Positions 47,513 to 55,729 of a DNA stretch of 64,000 bases are shown here, piece by piece. This DNA comes from CAWDAQ01 sp963800325 (lineage in GTDB: Bacteria; Actinomycetota; Actinomycetes; Actinomycetales; Dermatophilaceae). A program made the translations under genes and the position numbers. The notes beneath the pieces were generated by a model. It saw only the letters and a program-made list of their open reading frames with translations, was not told where the DNA came from and searched no databases. Numbering within the stretch: position 1 is the first letter of the stretch; each line of letters begins with the position of its first letter. The DNA lies in assembly GCA_963800325.1 (NCBI GenBank), contig CAWDAQ010000005.1, forward strand, positions 1,178,001-1,242,000, given 5' to 3'.

Positions 47513-48592
47513 GTGTCACGAGCATTCGAGCCCATCCGCGTCGGCCGCTGGGACCTCCCGCAGCGGTTCGTCATGGCCCCGCTGACCCGCAACCGGGCGG
47601 GGGCCGGACAGGTCCCGACCGAGCTGGCCGCGACGTACTACGGCCAGCGCGCGGGAGCCGGCCTCATCGTCAGCGAGGGCAGCCAGCCCAGCGCGGTGGG
47701 GCAGGGCTACCTGGCCACCCCCGGGGTCCACACCGCCGAGCAGGTCGAGGGGTGGCGTGGGGTGGCCGACGCCGTCCACGCCGGCGGCGGGCGCATCGTC
47801 GTCCAGCTCATGCACGCCGGCCGGATCGCCCACCCCGACAACAAGGGCGGCCTCGAGAGCGTCGCGCCGAGCGCCATCGCCGCCCCCGGCGAGATGGTCA
47901 CCGCCGACGGCACCCGTCCCCACCCGACCCCGCGGGCGCTGGGGTCCGACGAGGTCGAGGGGGTCGTCGAGGAGTTCGTCGATGCCGCCCGGAACGCCGT
48001 CGAGGCGGGCCTGGACGGGGTCGAGGTCCACGCCGCCAACGGCTACCTGCTCCACCAGTTCCTCGCCCCGTCGACGAACCACCGCGACGACGCCTGGGGC
48101 GGCTCCCCCGAGCGCCGCGCGCGGCTCGCCGTCGAGGTCACCCGAGCCGTCGCCGAGGCGATCGGCGCCGACCGGGTCGGGATCCGCATCTCCCCGGCGC
48201 ACAACATCCAGGGCGTCCTCGAGGAGGACCCGGCCGAGACCGCGGCGACCTACACCGCGCTCGTCGACGCGCTGGCCCCGCTCGGGCTGGCCTACCTGTC
48301 CGTCCTCGGCGACCCCCGCGGGGACCTCGTCCGCGACCTCCGTCGCCGGTTCGGCGGCCCGGTCGTGCTCAACTCCGGGTTCCAGCGAGTGACCAGCCTC
48401 GAGGACGTCGAGGACCTGCTCGTCGAGGACCTCGGCGACCTGGTCGCGGTCGGCCGGCCGTTCCTCGCCAACCCGGACCTTCCGCGCCGCTGGCGCGACG
48501 GGGCCGAGCTCAACGAGCCGGACCCGTCGACGTTCTACGGTGGCGGCGCCGAGGGCTACACCGACTACCCCACACTCGAGCAGACCGCCTGA
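47513..48592 (+). CDS. Alkene reductase, Old Yellow Enzyme family (NADH:flavin oxidoreductase)
   Basis: 359 residues, FMN-binding TIM barrel. Signatures: MAPLTRNRAGAGQVPTELAATYYGQRA (split), VVQLMHAGRIAHPD, VEVHAANGYLLHQFLAP, STNHRDDAWGGSPERRARL and a C-terminal VAVGRPFLANPDLP phosphate site. It reduces activated C=C bonds (quinones, enals, nitro compounds) with NAD(P)H and belongs to the NemA/GTN-reductase branch. GTG 47513 with GCAGGAG at 12 bp. The hairpin at 47471-47496 may control it. Confidence 0.94.
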   Translation: MSRAFEPIRVGRWDLPQRFVMAPLTRNRAGAGQVPTELAATYYGQRAGAGLIVSEGSQPSAVGQGYLATPGVHTAEQVEGWRGVADAVHAGGGRIVVQLMHAGRIAHPDNKGGLESVAPSAIAAPGEMVTADGTRPHPTPRALGSDEVEGVVEEFVDAARNAVEAGLDGVEVHAANGYLLHQFLAPSTNHRDDAWGGSPERRARLAVEVTRAVAEAIGADRVGIRISPAHNIQGVLEEDPAETAATYTALVDALAPLGLAYLSVLGDPRGDLVRDLRRRFGGPVVLNSGFQRVTSLEDVEDLLVEDLGDLVAVGRPFLANPDLPRRWRDGAELNEPDPSTFYGGGAEGYTDYPTLEQTA

Positions 48593-48615
48593 GCCGACCG
48601 GCTGAGCCGACCACC

Positions 48616-48636
48616 TCGCCCGACGGGCCCGGGCGA
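48616..48636. terminator. Small hairpin between convergent genes
   Basis: TCGCCCG/CGGGCGA, 7-bp stem with 7-nt loop, in the 77 bp between the reductase stop and the PPK2 stop; may serve both directions. Confidence 0.4.
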
Positions 48637-48669
48637 CGGGCTCACCCGACCCGGACCGGCGGCGCCCGA

Positions 48670-49542
48670 TCAGTGGTGGCGCCGCCGGGCCCGGGCGGTC
48701 TCGGCCACGCGGGCCGCGTGGTCGGGGACGTGGCGCTGGGACTCCTTGGGCGGCCGGTCGTAGACCAGGGCGGCCGGCCGCTCGGGGATGCGCACCGGCG
48801 GCGGCGAGATCGCCGCGTACGGCACCGTCGAGAGCAGGTGGGCGATGACGTTGATCCGCGAGGAGCGCTTGTCCTCGGACTCCACCGTCCACCACGGGGA
48901 GGTCTCGGTGTCGGTGTGCTCCATCATGACGTCCTTGGCCCGGGAGTAGTCCTCCCACCGCGAGATCGACTGCAGGTCCATCGGGGACAGCTTCCACCGG
49001 CGCATCGGGTCACCCGCCCTCGACCGGAACCGGGCCTCCTGCTCGACGTCGGACACGGAGAACCAGTACTTGCGCAGCAGGATGCCGTCCTCGACGAGCA
49101 TGTTCTCGAACAGCGGCGCCTGGCGCAGGAAGCGCTCGTACTCCTCGTCGGTGCAGAACCCCATGACCCGCTCGACCCCGGCCCGGTTGTACCAGGACCG
49201 GTCGAACAGGACGATCTCCCCGGCCGAGGGGAGGTGCTCGACGTAGCGCTGGAAGTACCACTGGGACCGCTCGCGCTCGCTCGGCGTCGGCAGCGCCGCG
49301 ACCCGCAACCACCGCGGGTTGGTGTACTGGGTGATCCGGGTGATCGCCGAGCCCTTCCCGGCCGCGTCCCTCCCCTCGAACAGCACCACGAGCCGGGTGC
49401 CGGTCTCGCGCACCCACTCCTGCATCGTGACGAGCTCGGACTGGAGGCGCTTCAGCTCGCGCTCGTAGACCTTCTTGCCCAGGACCCGCTCGCCGCTCGC
49501 CGTCCGCTTCGCCATGCCCCATGGTGGCACCGCGGCGGTCAT
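48670..49542 (-). CDS. ppk2: Polyphosphate kinase 2 (PPK2 family)
   Basis: 290 residues from ATG 49542. Walker A VLFEGRDAAGKGSAI (57-64 core), lid segment with ERSQWYFQRYVEHLP, and Walker B-like IVLFDRSWYNRAGVERVMGF (110-129) are diagnostic of class I PPK2, which uses polyphosphate to phosphorylate nucleoside diphosphates. ATG 49542 is favoured since it overlaps the stop of the upstream deacetylase gene (ATGA); a second ATG at 49515 matches the usual family start (MAKRTASGERVLGKKVYE). The tail is Arg/His-rich. Confidence 0.94.
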   Translation of the reverse strand: MTAAVPPWGMAKRTASGERVLGKKVYERELKRLQSELVTMQEWVRETGTRLVVLFEGRDAAGKGSAITRITQYTNPRWLRVAALPTPSERERSQWYFQRYVEHLPSAGEIVLFDRSWYNRAGVERVMGFCTDEEYERFLRQAPLFENMLVEDGILLRKYWFSVSDVEQEARFRSRAGDPMRRWKLSPMDLQSISRWEDYSRAKDVMMEHTDTETSPWWTVESEDKRSSRINVIAHLLSTVPYAAISPPPVRIPERPAALVYDRPPKESQRHVPDHAARVAETARARRRHH

Positions 49543-50231
49543 CCCTGCAGGCGCTCGCCCGGGCTCGACCCAATCAGCCGCAGGTGCTCGTGGTCCCCGA
49601 GCAGCTCGAGACGCCGCCAGAGCACGCTCCCCGGCAGCGCCTGGCTCGCGTGGGCCGCCACCGCGACCCGCTGCCGGGTCCGGCTCACCGGGAGGACGAC
49701 GTCGACCTCGTCGGGCGGGTGCCCGGTGACCGGCAGCGAGGTCTCGGCCCGCAGGCGGGCGGCGACGTCCTCCGGGAGCGTCCACGCGAGCACGGGCACC
49801 CCGAGGGCAGCGGCCGCCGTGAGCGCGGCGCGGGTCGCGGCGGCGTGGTCGGGGTGGCCGGTGACGCCCGACGGGTCGAGGACGAGCAGCCCGTCGACGT
49901 CCGACTTGCGGGCCTGCTGCTCGACCTCGGCGGCGAGGCGGTCCGGGGGCACGTCGGCCAGCCGGCCGTCGGGGTGGTCGCGCAGCATCGTCTCGGCCAC
50001 GCCGAGGGCGGCTCCGGCCCGCTCGAGCTCACGGGCCCGCACGACCGCGAGGTCCCCCGGGACCCCGCGCAGCGTGGAGGCCTCGCCCCGGGTGAGGCAG
50101 AGCACCGAGACCGTGGCACGGGCCGCGACGAGGGCGTCGATGACGGCGCCGAGGGCGAAGGACTCGTCGTCCGGGTGGGCCACGACGACGAGGACGTGGC
50201 CCCACCCGGGCAGGCGTGTGGCGGTCACCAC
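49539..50231 (-). CDS. PIG-L family deacetylase (LmbE-like)
   Basis: 230 residues. Zinc site motifs VVVAHPDDESFALG (HPDDE near residue 20) and TGHPDHAAATRA (HPDH) match the LmbE/PIG-L fold, which removes N-acetyl groups from GlcNAc-type substrates; MshB and mycothiol conjugate amidase are relatives but usually longer. GTG 50231 or 50228 is the start. Its stop overlaps the PPK2 start, so the two are coupled. Divergent from the dehydrogenase at 50333. Confidence 0.88.
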   Translation of the reverse strand: MVTATRLPGWGHVLVVVAHPDDESFALGAVIDALVAARATVSVLCLTRGEASTLRGVPGDLAVVRARELERAGAALGVAETMLRDHPDGRLADVPPDRLAAEVEQQARKSDVDGLLVLDPSGVTGHPDHAAATRAALTAAAALGVPVLAWTLPEDVAARLRAETSLPVTGHPPDEVDVVLPVSRTRQRVAVAAHASQALPGSVLWRRLELLGDHEHLRLIGSSPGERLQG

Positions 50232-50332
50232 CCCATGCCACCGTGACTGCAGCAGGTGGGCAGGTGACGATGGTCCCGGAGTCCGGTGAGAGCATGGCAC
50301 CACCTGCCACGACCAGCCGAGAGGAGCCGTCG

Positions 50333-51193
50333 ATGAGGGTCGCGCTGCTGGGAACCGGAGCGATGGGTGCGGGGATGGCCCGCTCGATGCTCCGAGCCGG
50401 GCTCGAGGTGTCCGCGTGGAACCGGACCCGTGAGCGGGCCGAGCCGCTCGCGCAGGACGGGGCGAGCGTCGCCGGCACCGCCGCCGAGGCCGTCGCGGGC
50501 GCCGACGTCGTCGTCACGATGCTCTTCGACACCGGGTCGGTCCTCGACGTCATCCGCTCCGCCCGAACGGCCCTCTCCGAGGACGCGGTGTGGCTGCAGA
50601 CGAGCACGCTCGGCGTCGACGGCACCCGCGAGGCCGCCGACCTCGCCGCCGAGGTCGGCGTCGGGTTCCTCGACGCGCCCGTGCTCGGCACCCGGAAGCC
50701 GGCCGAGGACGGCGGGCTGGTCGTGCTCGCCTCCGGCGACCCGACGCTCCGGGAGCGGGTCGACCCCGTGCTCGAGGCGGTCGGGTCCCGCACCCTCTGG
50801 GTGGGGGACGCCGCCGGGGCGGCGTCGGCCCTGAAGCTCGCCGCGAACGCCTGGGTGCTCTCGCTGACGGCGGCGGTCGGGCAGTCGATGGCGCTCGCCG
50901 AGGCGCTCGGCGTCGACCCCGCCCTGTTCCTCGACGCCATCGGCGGCGGCGCGGTCGACGCGCCCTACGCCCACCTCAAGGGCAAGCAGGTGCTCGCCGG
51001 CGAGCACCCGGTCTCCTTCACCCTCGACGGGGCGCTGAAGGACGTCGGGCTCATCCGGGCGGCGGCGGAGTCCGCCGGGGTCGAGCCCGGGGTGCTGGCC
51101 GCCGTCGAGCGGGCGTTCCAGCTCGCGCACGACTCCGGCCACGGCGAGGAGGACATGTCGGCGGTGCACGCCGCGTTCGTGCCCGGAGACTGA
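50333..51193 (+). CDS. NAD(P)-dependent 3-hydroxyisobutyrate dehydrogenase-like oxidoreductase
   Basis: 286 residues. Rossmann motif VALLGTGAMGAGMARSML (GxGxMG at about 7-12), WNRT for cofactor preference, FLDAPVLGTRKPAEDGGLVVLASG substrate loop, and the catalytic lysine in ALKLAANAWVLS (about 163-174). This is the beta-hydroxyacid dehydrogenase family, which includes 3-hydroxyisobutyrate, tartronate semialdehyde and succinic semialdehyde reductases; substrate not determined. ATG with GAGGAG upstream. Confidence 0.92.
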   Translation: MRVALLGTGAMGAGMARSMLRAGLEVSAWNRTRERAEPLAQDGASVAGTAAEAVAGADVVVTMLFDTGSVLDVIRSARTALSEDAVWLQTSTLGVDGTREAADLAAEVGVGFLDAPVLGTRKPAEDGGLVVLASGDPTLRERVDPVLEAVGSRTLWVGDAAGAASALKLAANAWVLSLTAAVGQSMALAEALGVDPALFLDAIGGGAVDAPYAHLKGKQVLAGEHPVSFTLDGALKDVGLIRAAAESAGVEPGVLAAVERAFQLAHDSGHGEEDMSAVHAAFVPGD

Positions 51194-51215
51194 GGCGCGC
51201 ACCACGGGGCCGTGC

Positions 51216-52331
51216 TCAGCGGCGCTCGCGGAGCAGGCCCCAGAAGGCGGGGTCCTCCTGGCCGAACGCGAAGAACGACACCCCGCCCAGCCCGAGGCCG
51301 TGCGCCAGGTCGACCTTGGCGGCGACGGCACGCAGGTCCGGGTACCACATCTGGTGGGAGACCCCAGCGTCGTCGGTCCACGCGGCGTGCGCGCTCGCCC
51401 GCTCCGGGTCCCACTGCGGCTCGGCCCCGGTCTCGGCGAGCAGGGCGAGCGCGCGGGCCTGCGTGACCCGGGTCGCGGCGTGGTCCGGACCGGACCAGTC
51501 GTAGCCGTACAGCGGCACGCCGAGCTGGACCTTCGCGGCGGGGATCCGGGAGCGGGCGTACTCGGCGCAGGCCCGCACCCACGGCAGGGGCGCCACCGGC
51601 CCGGACGGCGAGCCGGGACCTGAGTAGTCGTAGGCCATGACCGGGGTCCGGTCCGCGACGCGACCGAGCGCGGCGTAGTCGTGGACCCACGCGCGCGAGT
51701 CCGGGGTCTCGGCGCGGGTGGGCAGCAAGGTCACCGACAGCAGCTTCCCGCGCCGGTGCAGCGCCGCGGCGAGGTCCTTCGCGAGGGCGGCGAAGCCGGC
51801 GCGGAGGGTGGCTCGCAGGTCGGGGTCGGCGCCGGCCATGACCTCGTAGTCGAGGTCGAGGCCCTCGTAGCCGTGCCGGGTGACGAGGTCGACGAGGGTC
51901 GCGACGTGGGCCCTGCGGGTCCGCTTCGCGCCGAGGACGTCGGCGAGCCGGGCCGGGGGCATGTCGTCCTCGACGGTGGGCAGGACCGCGAGCCCGGCGT
52001 CCCGGAGCCGGGCGACGACCCCCGGGTCGCCCGCCCCCGCGTACCCGGTGACGACCGTCGCGTCGTTCGCGCCGTACCAGAACGGGGAGACGACGTCGAC
52101 GAGGTCGGCGGCCGCGACGAGCGTGCCGGTCTCGGAGGCGACGGCGTGGTCGGGGACCCAGGCCGAGACCGCGAGGCGGTCCGTCGGCGGGGACGTCCGG
52201 TGGCGACGGCTCACCGCCGGGCTCGTCTCGGCGGCGAGCACGAGGCAGAGCAGGGCCGCGAGCGCGGCCGCGGCGCCCCGCGGGAGGACGGCCCGGGCTG
52301 CCGCCGCGGGCGTGGGGACGGTGACGGGCAC
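51216..52331 (-). CDS. Secreted glycoside hydrolase family 18-like protein
   Basis: 371 residues. Signal peptide-like N-terminus (VLPRGAAAALAALLCLVLAAE) followed by a TIM barrel with the GH18 catalytic strand GYEGLDLDYEVM (D159, D161, E163 of the DxDxE motif), FWYGANDATVV, SVTLLPTRAE and MAYDYSGPGS. Similarity is to YaaH/spore-germination type GH18 enzymes that cleave beta-1,4-GlcNAc linkages in peptidoglycan or chitin. GTG 52331 is chosen to expose the signal peptide; a TTG further upstream lacks support. The gap upstream (52332-52514) is G+C rich with no gene seen. Confidence 0.88.
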   Translation of the reverse strand: MPVTVPTPAAAARAVLPRGAAAALAALLCLVLAAETSPAVSRRHRTSPPTDRLAVSAWVPDHAVASETGTLVAAADLVDVVSPFWYGANDATVVTGYAGAGDPGVVARLRDAGLAVLPTVEDDMPPARLADVLGAKRTRRAHVATLVDLVTRHGYEGLDLDYEVMAGADPDLRATLRAGFAALAKDLAAALHRRGKLLSVTLLPTRAETPDSRAWVHDYAALGRVADRTPVMAYDYSGPGSPSGPVAPLPWVRACAEYARSRIPAAKVQLGVPLYGYDWSGPDHAATRVTQARALALLAETGAEPQWDPERASAHAAWTDDAGVSHQMWYPDLRAVAAKVDLAHGLGLGGVSFFAFGQEDPAFWGLLRERR

Positions 52332-52514
52332 GACTGGCTCCCGGGCGATCGTCGGTGCCGGAGGGCCCGGCAGCCGTGGGTCGGGACGCGGGCCGGGCCC
52401 GGGGCGGGACGTCCGCCGCGGTGACGCCCCCCGCGTCGACGCCAGTCTCGGGCCGACCCGGGACCGGGACAATCGGCCCTTCGCCCGAGTGCGCCGGCCG
52501 GGGCCGCGGGGGTA

Positions 52515-53027
52515 CTACTGATCGCTCCGCCGGGCGAGGTGGACGACGACCCCGGGCACCCACCCGGTCTCGCCGCGCATCCAGCGCCCGGCGACGAGGT
52601 TGGTCGGGACGACGACGAAGTCGCCCTTCGCCCCGCCGGCGAGACCGAGGTCGGTGCCGAACACGTCGGTGACGACCGACCAGTCCATGTCGGTCCGACG
52701 CGCGAGGTGCTCGCCGATCCCCATCGCGTACTGCTCGACGAGGACCTCGTGCCCGGACCCGCGCTCGCGCGCCCACGCGGCGTACGCGGCGTCGTAGGAC
52801 GCGCCGAGCGCGGCGAGGTCCTCGACGTCGACCCCGGAGGACTCGAGCGCGGCGACCCCCGCGGAGATGCGGGAGCGCTCGGCCTCGCCGACCGGCTCCA
52901 CCACCGGGCGCACCGGGCGCTCGTCGACGAGGCCGTCCTCGCCGTCGGTCTCGGGCTCCTGCTCCGGCTCCGGGGGCGGGGCCTGCTCCCGGGCGGTCTG
53001 GCCGCGCCGTCTACCGAACCAGGCCAC
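52515..53027 (-). CDS. DUF3806-type protein
   Basis: 170 residues. An acidic Pro/Glu-rich N-terminus (about 10-45) precedes a helical-beta domain with SYDAAYAAWAREREG-like helices, MDWSVVTDVFGTDLGLAGG, and DFVVVPTNLVAGRWMRGETG, the pattern I associate with DUF3806, a family of unknown function. No signal peptide. GTG 53027. A short Pro-rich frame precedes it in the same direction. Confidence 0.8.
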   Translation of the reverse strand: MAWFGRRRGQTAREQAPPPEPEQEPETDGEDGLVDERPVRPVVEPVGEAERSRISAGVAALESSGVDVEDLAALGASYDAAYAAWARERGSGHEVLVEQYAMGIGEHLARRTDMDWSVVTDVFGTDLGLAGGAKGDFVVVPTNLVAGRWMRGETGWVPGVVVHLARRSDQ

Positions 53028-53030
53028 GCC

Positions 53031-53123
53031 TCAGCCCTCCGCAGGGCTGGGCGAGCCGGAGGCTCCCGGCCCGGGCGCCACCGGGAGCAGGGACGGCGGG
53101 GACGGCGGGGCGGGGGGTCGCAT
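53031..53123 (-). CDS. 30-aa Pro/Ser-rich leader peptide (doubtful)
   Basis: ATG 53123 is preceded by GGAAGGATGAGG, a strong ribosome site, and the frame reads MRPPAPPSPPSLLPVAPG, then PGASGSPSPAEG, stopping 4 bp before the DUF3806 start. Poly-proline stretches slow ribosomes, so it could be a translational leader; it could equally be chance. Confidence 0.3.
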   Translation of the reverse strand: MRPPAPPSPPSLLPVAPGPGASGSPSPAEG

Positions 53124-53178
53124 GGCCTCATCCTTCCACCGACCCGCCGACGGGGGCGGCGACGGCTAGGGTCGGCTG

Positions 53179-53727
53179 GTGGTCCAGTCCCTCGAGCTGC
53201 TCCTCGACCCCGCGCTCGACGCGGCCGTCCGGGCCGAGTGGGACGCGCTCGCCGGTGCGGGGCTGCCGAGCCAGGCCCGTCACCCCGGGGCGAGCAATGC
53301 CCCGCACGTCACGCTCGCCGTCGCCGACGCGCTGCCCGAGCGGGCCGACACGGCGCTCGGCGCCGTCGCGGAGCTGCTGCCGGTCCCGGTCCGGCTCGGG
53401 GCGCTCACCGTGTTCACGGGTCGTCGCGCCGTGCTCGCCCGGCTCGTCGTGCCCTCCCGGGCCCTGCTCGACGTCCACGCCGCGGCGCTGGACGCCCTCG
53501 CCGGCCCGCCGGGGCTGCGGCGCACCGTCCTCCCGGGCCGGTGGACCCCGCACGTGACCCTCGCCCGCGGCCTGCCTCCGGACCGGGTCGGGGACGCGGT
53601 CGCGGCGGTCCCGGGCGAGCGGGTGACGGGGCCGGCTGAGCTCACCGGGCAGGCGGACCGGCTCCGACGCTGGGACGGCGAGGCCCGCCGGTCCTGGCTC
53701 GTCGAGCCGAGCCGACCCACCCGGTGA
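53179..53727 (+). CDS. 2'-5' RNA ligase / 2H phosphoesterase family protein
   Basis: 182 residues with the two HxT motifs that define the 2H superfamily, H43-V-T45 (NAPHVTLAV) and H125-V-T127 (TPHVTLARG), about 80 residues apart. These enzymes open or make cyclic phosphodiesters in RNA or nucleotides. GTG start; the in-frame sequence begins immediately with the beta-strand VQSLELLLDPALD. Converges with the VWA gene one base after its stop. Confidence 0.88.
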   Translation: MVQSLELLLDPALDAAVRAEWDALAGAGLPSQARHPGASNAPHVTLAVADALPERADTALGAVAELLPVPVRLGALTVFTGRRAVLARLVVPSRALLDVHAAALDALAGPPGLRRTVLPGRWTPHVTLARGLPPDRVGDAVAAVPGERVTGPAELTGQADRLRRWDGEARRSWLVEPSRPTR

Positions 53728-53728
53728 C

Positions 53729-55726
53729 CTACCGGCGGCCGCGGCGGGCCCGCAGGTAGTCGGCGACGACGTACTCCCCGAGCCGGTCCAGGGACGGGGT
53801 GAGCACCCGACCCCCGGCGCGGCGCGCGACGGCGTCGACGAACCGCGCGAGCCCCGGGTCCTCCCCGAGCATGAACACGTTCAGCGTCGCGCCGCCGCGG
53901 CGGAGCTCGTCGACCTGGGCGACGGTCGCCCGGACGGTCTCGGACGTCGTCGGCCACATGAACTGCGGGGTACCACCGGCGTCGAGGTGGGCGGTCGGCT
54001 CGCCGTCGGTGACGACGAGCACGACCGGCTCCGCCCCGGGGTGGCGGCGCACGTGCCGCCCGGCGAGCATGAGCGCGTGCTGCAGGTTCGTCCCCTGCAC
54101 CCACTCCGGCTCGGCCTCGGCGAGCTGGACGGGGGAGAGCCGTCGCGCCGCGAGGTTGAACCCGATGACCTGCAGGGCGTCGTGGCGGTACCGGGTCTGG
54201 ACGAGGTGGCTGAGGGCGAGGGCGGTCTGCTTCATCGGCCCCCAGCGGCCCTCCTGGACCATGGAGTAGGACATGTCGACGCAGAGCGCGACCGCCGCCG
54301 TCGTCCGGCGCTCGGTCTCGGTGACCTCGAAGTCCTCCACGAGCAGGTCGACCCCGCCGCCGGTGCGGCCGCCACGGCGCAGTGCGTTCCCGACGGTCCG
54401 GGCGGCGTCGAGGGGCAGCTCGTCGCCGAACGTCCACGGCCGGGTGAGCCCGGTCGGCTCGTCCGCCTGGCCGGACCGGTGCTCCTCGTGGTCCCCGCGG
54501 CCGGTGGCCTCGAGCCGGTCGAAGACGCGCCGCAGCGCGGTCTCCCCGAGGCGGCGCACCGCCCGGGGGGTGAGTCGCAGGCCGTCGTCGCCGCGGTCGA
54601 GGTACCCCTGGCGCTGGAGCTCCCGCTCGAGCTGGCGGAGCGCCTCGAGGTCACGGGCCGCGGACGCCCCGAGGCGCTGTTCGAGCGCCTCGACGTCGAC
54701 GTCGTCGAGGCTGGCACCGGCGTACCCCTGCCCGAGCTGCTCGCCGAGCCGCTCGAGGTCGGCGAGCTCGGCCACCGCCTCGACGGCGGCGCTGTAGCCC
54801 AGCGGCTCGCCGCCCTGGCCGGGCCGGACCCGGCTGCCGCGGTCCAGCCCCGGCCGCAGGGAGCGGAGCGTGTCCGAGAGGCGGGCCATCTCGGCGGCGA
54901 GGTCGGGGTCGCTGAGCGCGTCGGACATCAGCTGACCGAGCTGCTCGCGCTGCTCGGGGGTCAGCGAGGCCATCATCCGGTCCGCGGCCGCCTGCCGCCG
55001 GGCGAGGGCGTCGACGAGCTCGTCGACGTCCTCGGGGTCCTCGGGGAAGAGCTCGCCGTGCCGGTCCATGAAGTCGGCGAACTGGTCGGTGGTGTCCTCA
55101 CCGCGGGCGTGGGCGGCGAGGAGGTCGTTGAGGTCGGCGAGCATGTCCTTCACCCGGGACATCGCCTCCGGGTCCTCCCCGCGCAGGGCGCGGGTGAGAC
55201 CGGCGAACTGGGCGTCGAGGACCTCGCGGCGCAGCATCGCGGAGATCTCCTCGTAGGTCGCCCGCGCCTGCTCGGAGTGCCAGTCGTAGCCGTCGAGGGC
55301 GCGGACGGCGCCCGCGACCTCGTCGGGCAGGGTCGCGAGCTCCATCTCTGCGAGCCGGGCGTCCTCGCCCTCCTCTCCGGCGAGGGCGTCGCGCTCCTCG
55401 GCGAGAGCCTGGTCGAGGGCCGCCCGGACCTGGTCGAGGGTGCCGGCGAGGTCTCCCCTCCGCCGGGCGGCCTCCCGCATCCGCCGGACCCTCTCGGCGA
55501 GCGCGTCGAGGCCGGACCGGCCGTCGAGCCCGCGCCGCAGCAGGTCACGCAGGGCCTCCCGGGCGCTGCCCCCGGCGAGGACGTCCCGGCCGACCTCGTC
55601 GAGGGCGGCCCGGACGTCGTAGGGCGGGGCGAGCGGGTCCGGTCCCCCGCTCCAGGGGCCGTACCGGAACCGCCCGTGGCCGCGGCCGGCGTCTCCCCCG
55701 GCGGACCGACCGACGTCGCCGGCCAC
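53729..55726 (-). CDS. VWA domain protein (partner of AAA ATPase)
   Basis: 665 residues. The first 430 are Glu/Arg-rich helices (RLAEMELATLPDEVAGAVRALDGYDWHS split), and the C-terminal von Willebrand A domain has the MIDAS motif VDMSYSM, then T in QGTNLQHAL and VVTDGEPTAH. VWA proteins of this size pair with MoxR/Mg-chelatase-type AAA ATPases as metal-dependent assembly chaperones. GTG 55726, 3 bp after the ATPase stop, so they form one operon. The client is unknown. Confidence 0.92.
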   Translation of the reverse strand: MAGDVGRSAGGDAGRGHGRFRYGPWSGGPDPLAPPYDVRAALDEVGRDVLAGGSAREALRDLLRRGLDGRSGLDALAERVRRMREAARRRGDLAGTLDQVRAALDQALAEERDALAGEEGEDARLAEMELATLPDEVAGAVRALDGYDWHSEQARATYEEISAMLRREVLDAQFAGLTRALRGEDPEAMSRVKDMLADLNDLLAAHARGEDTTDQFADFMDRHGELFPEDPEDVDELVDALARRQAAADRMMASLTPEQREQLGQLMSDALSDPDLAAEMARLSDTLRSLRPGLDRGSRVRPGQGGEPLGYSAAVEAVAELADLERLGEQLGQGYAGASLDDVDVEALEQRLGASAARDLEALRQLERELQRQGYLDRGDDGLRLTPRAVRRLGETALRRVFDRLEATGRGDHEEHRSGQADEPTGLTRPWTFGDELPLDAARTVGNALRRGGRTGGGVDLLVEDFEVTETERRTTAAVALCVDMSYSMVQEGRWGPMKQTALALSHLVQTRYRHDALQVIGFNLAARRLSPVQLAEAEPEWVQGTNLQHALMLAGRHVRRHPGAEPVVLVVTDGEPTAHLDAGGTPQFMWPTTSETVRATVAQVDELRRGGATLNVFMLGEDPGLARFVDAVARRAGGRVLTPSLDRLGEYVVADYLRARRGRR

Positions 55727-55729
55727 GGC

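Noticed and set aside
52407..52421. GGGACGTCCGCCGCG upstream of the GH18 gene as a DosR box
   Set aside because: Only the left half-site is good and the right half is degenerate; matches of this quality are expected in such G+C-rich DNA.
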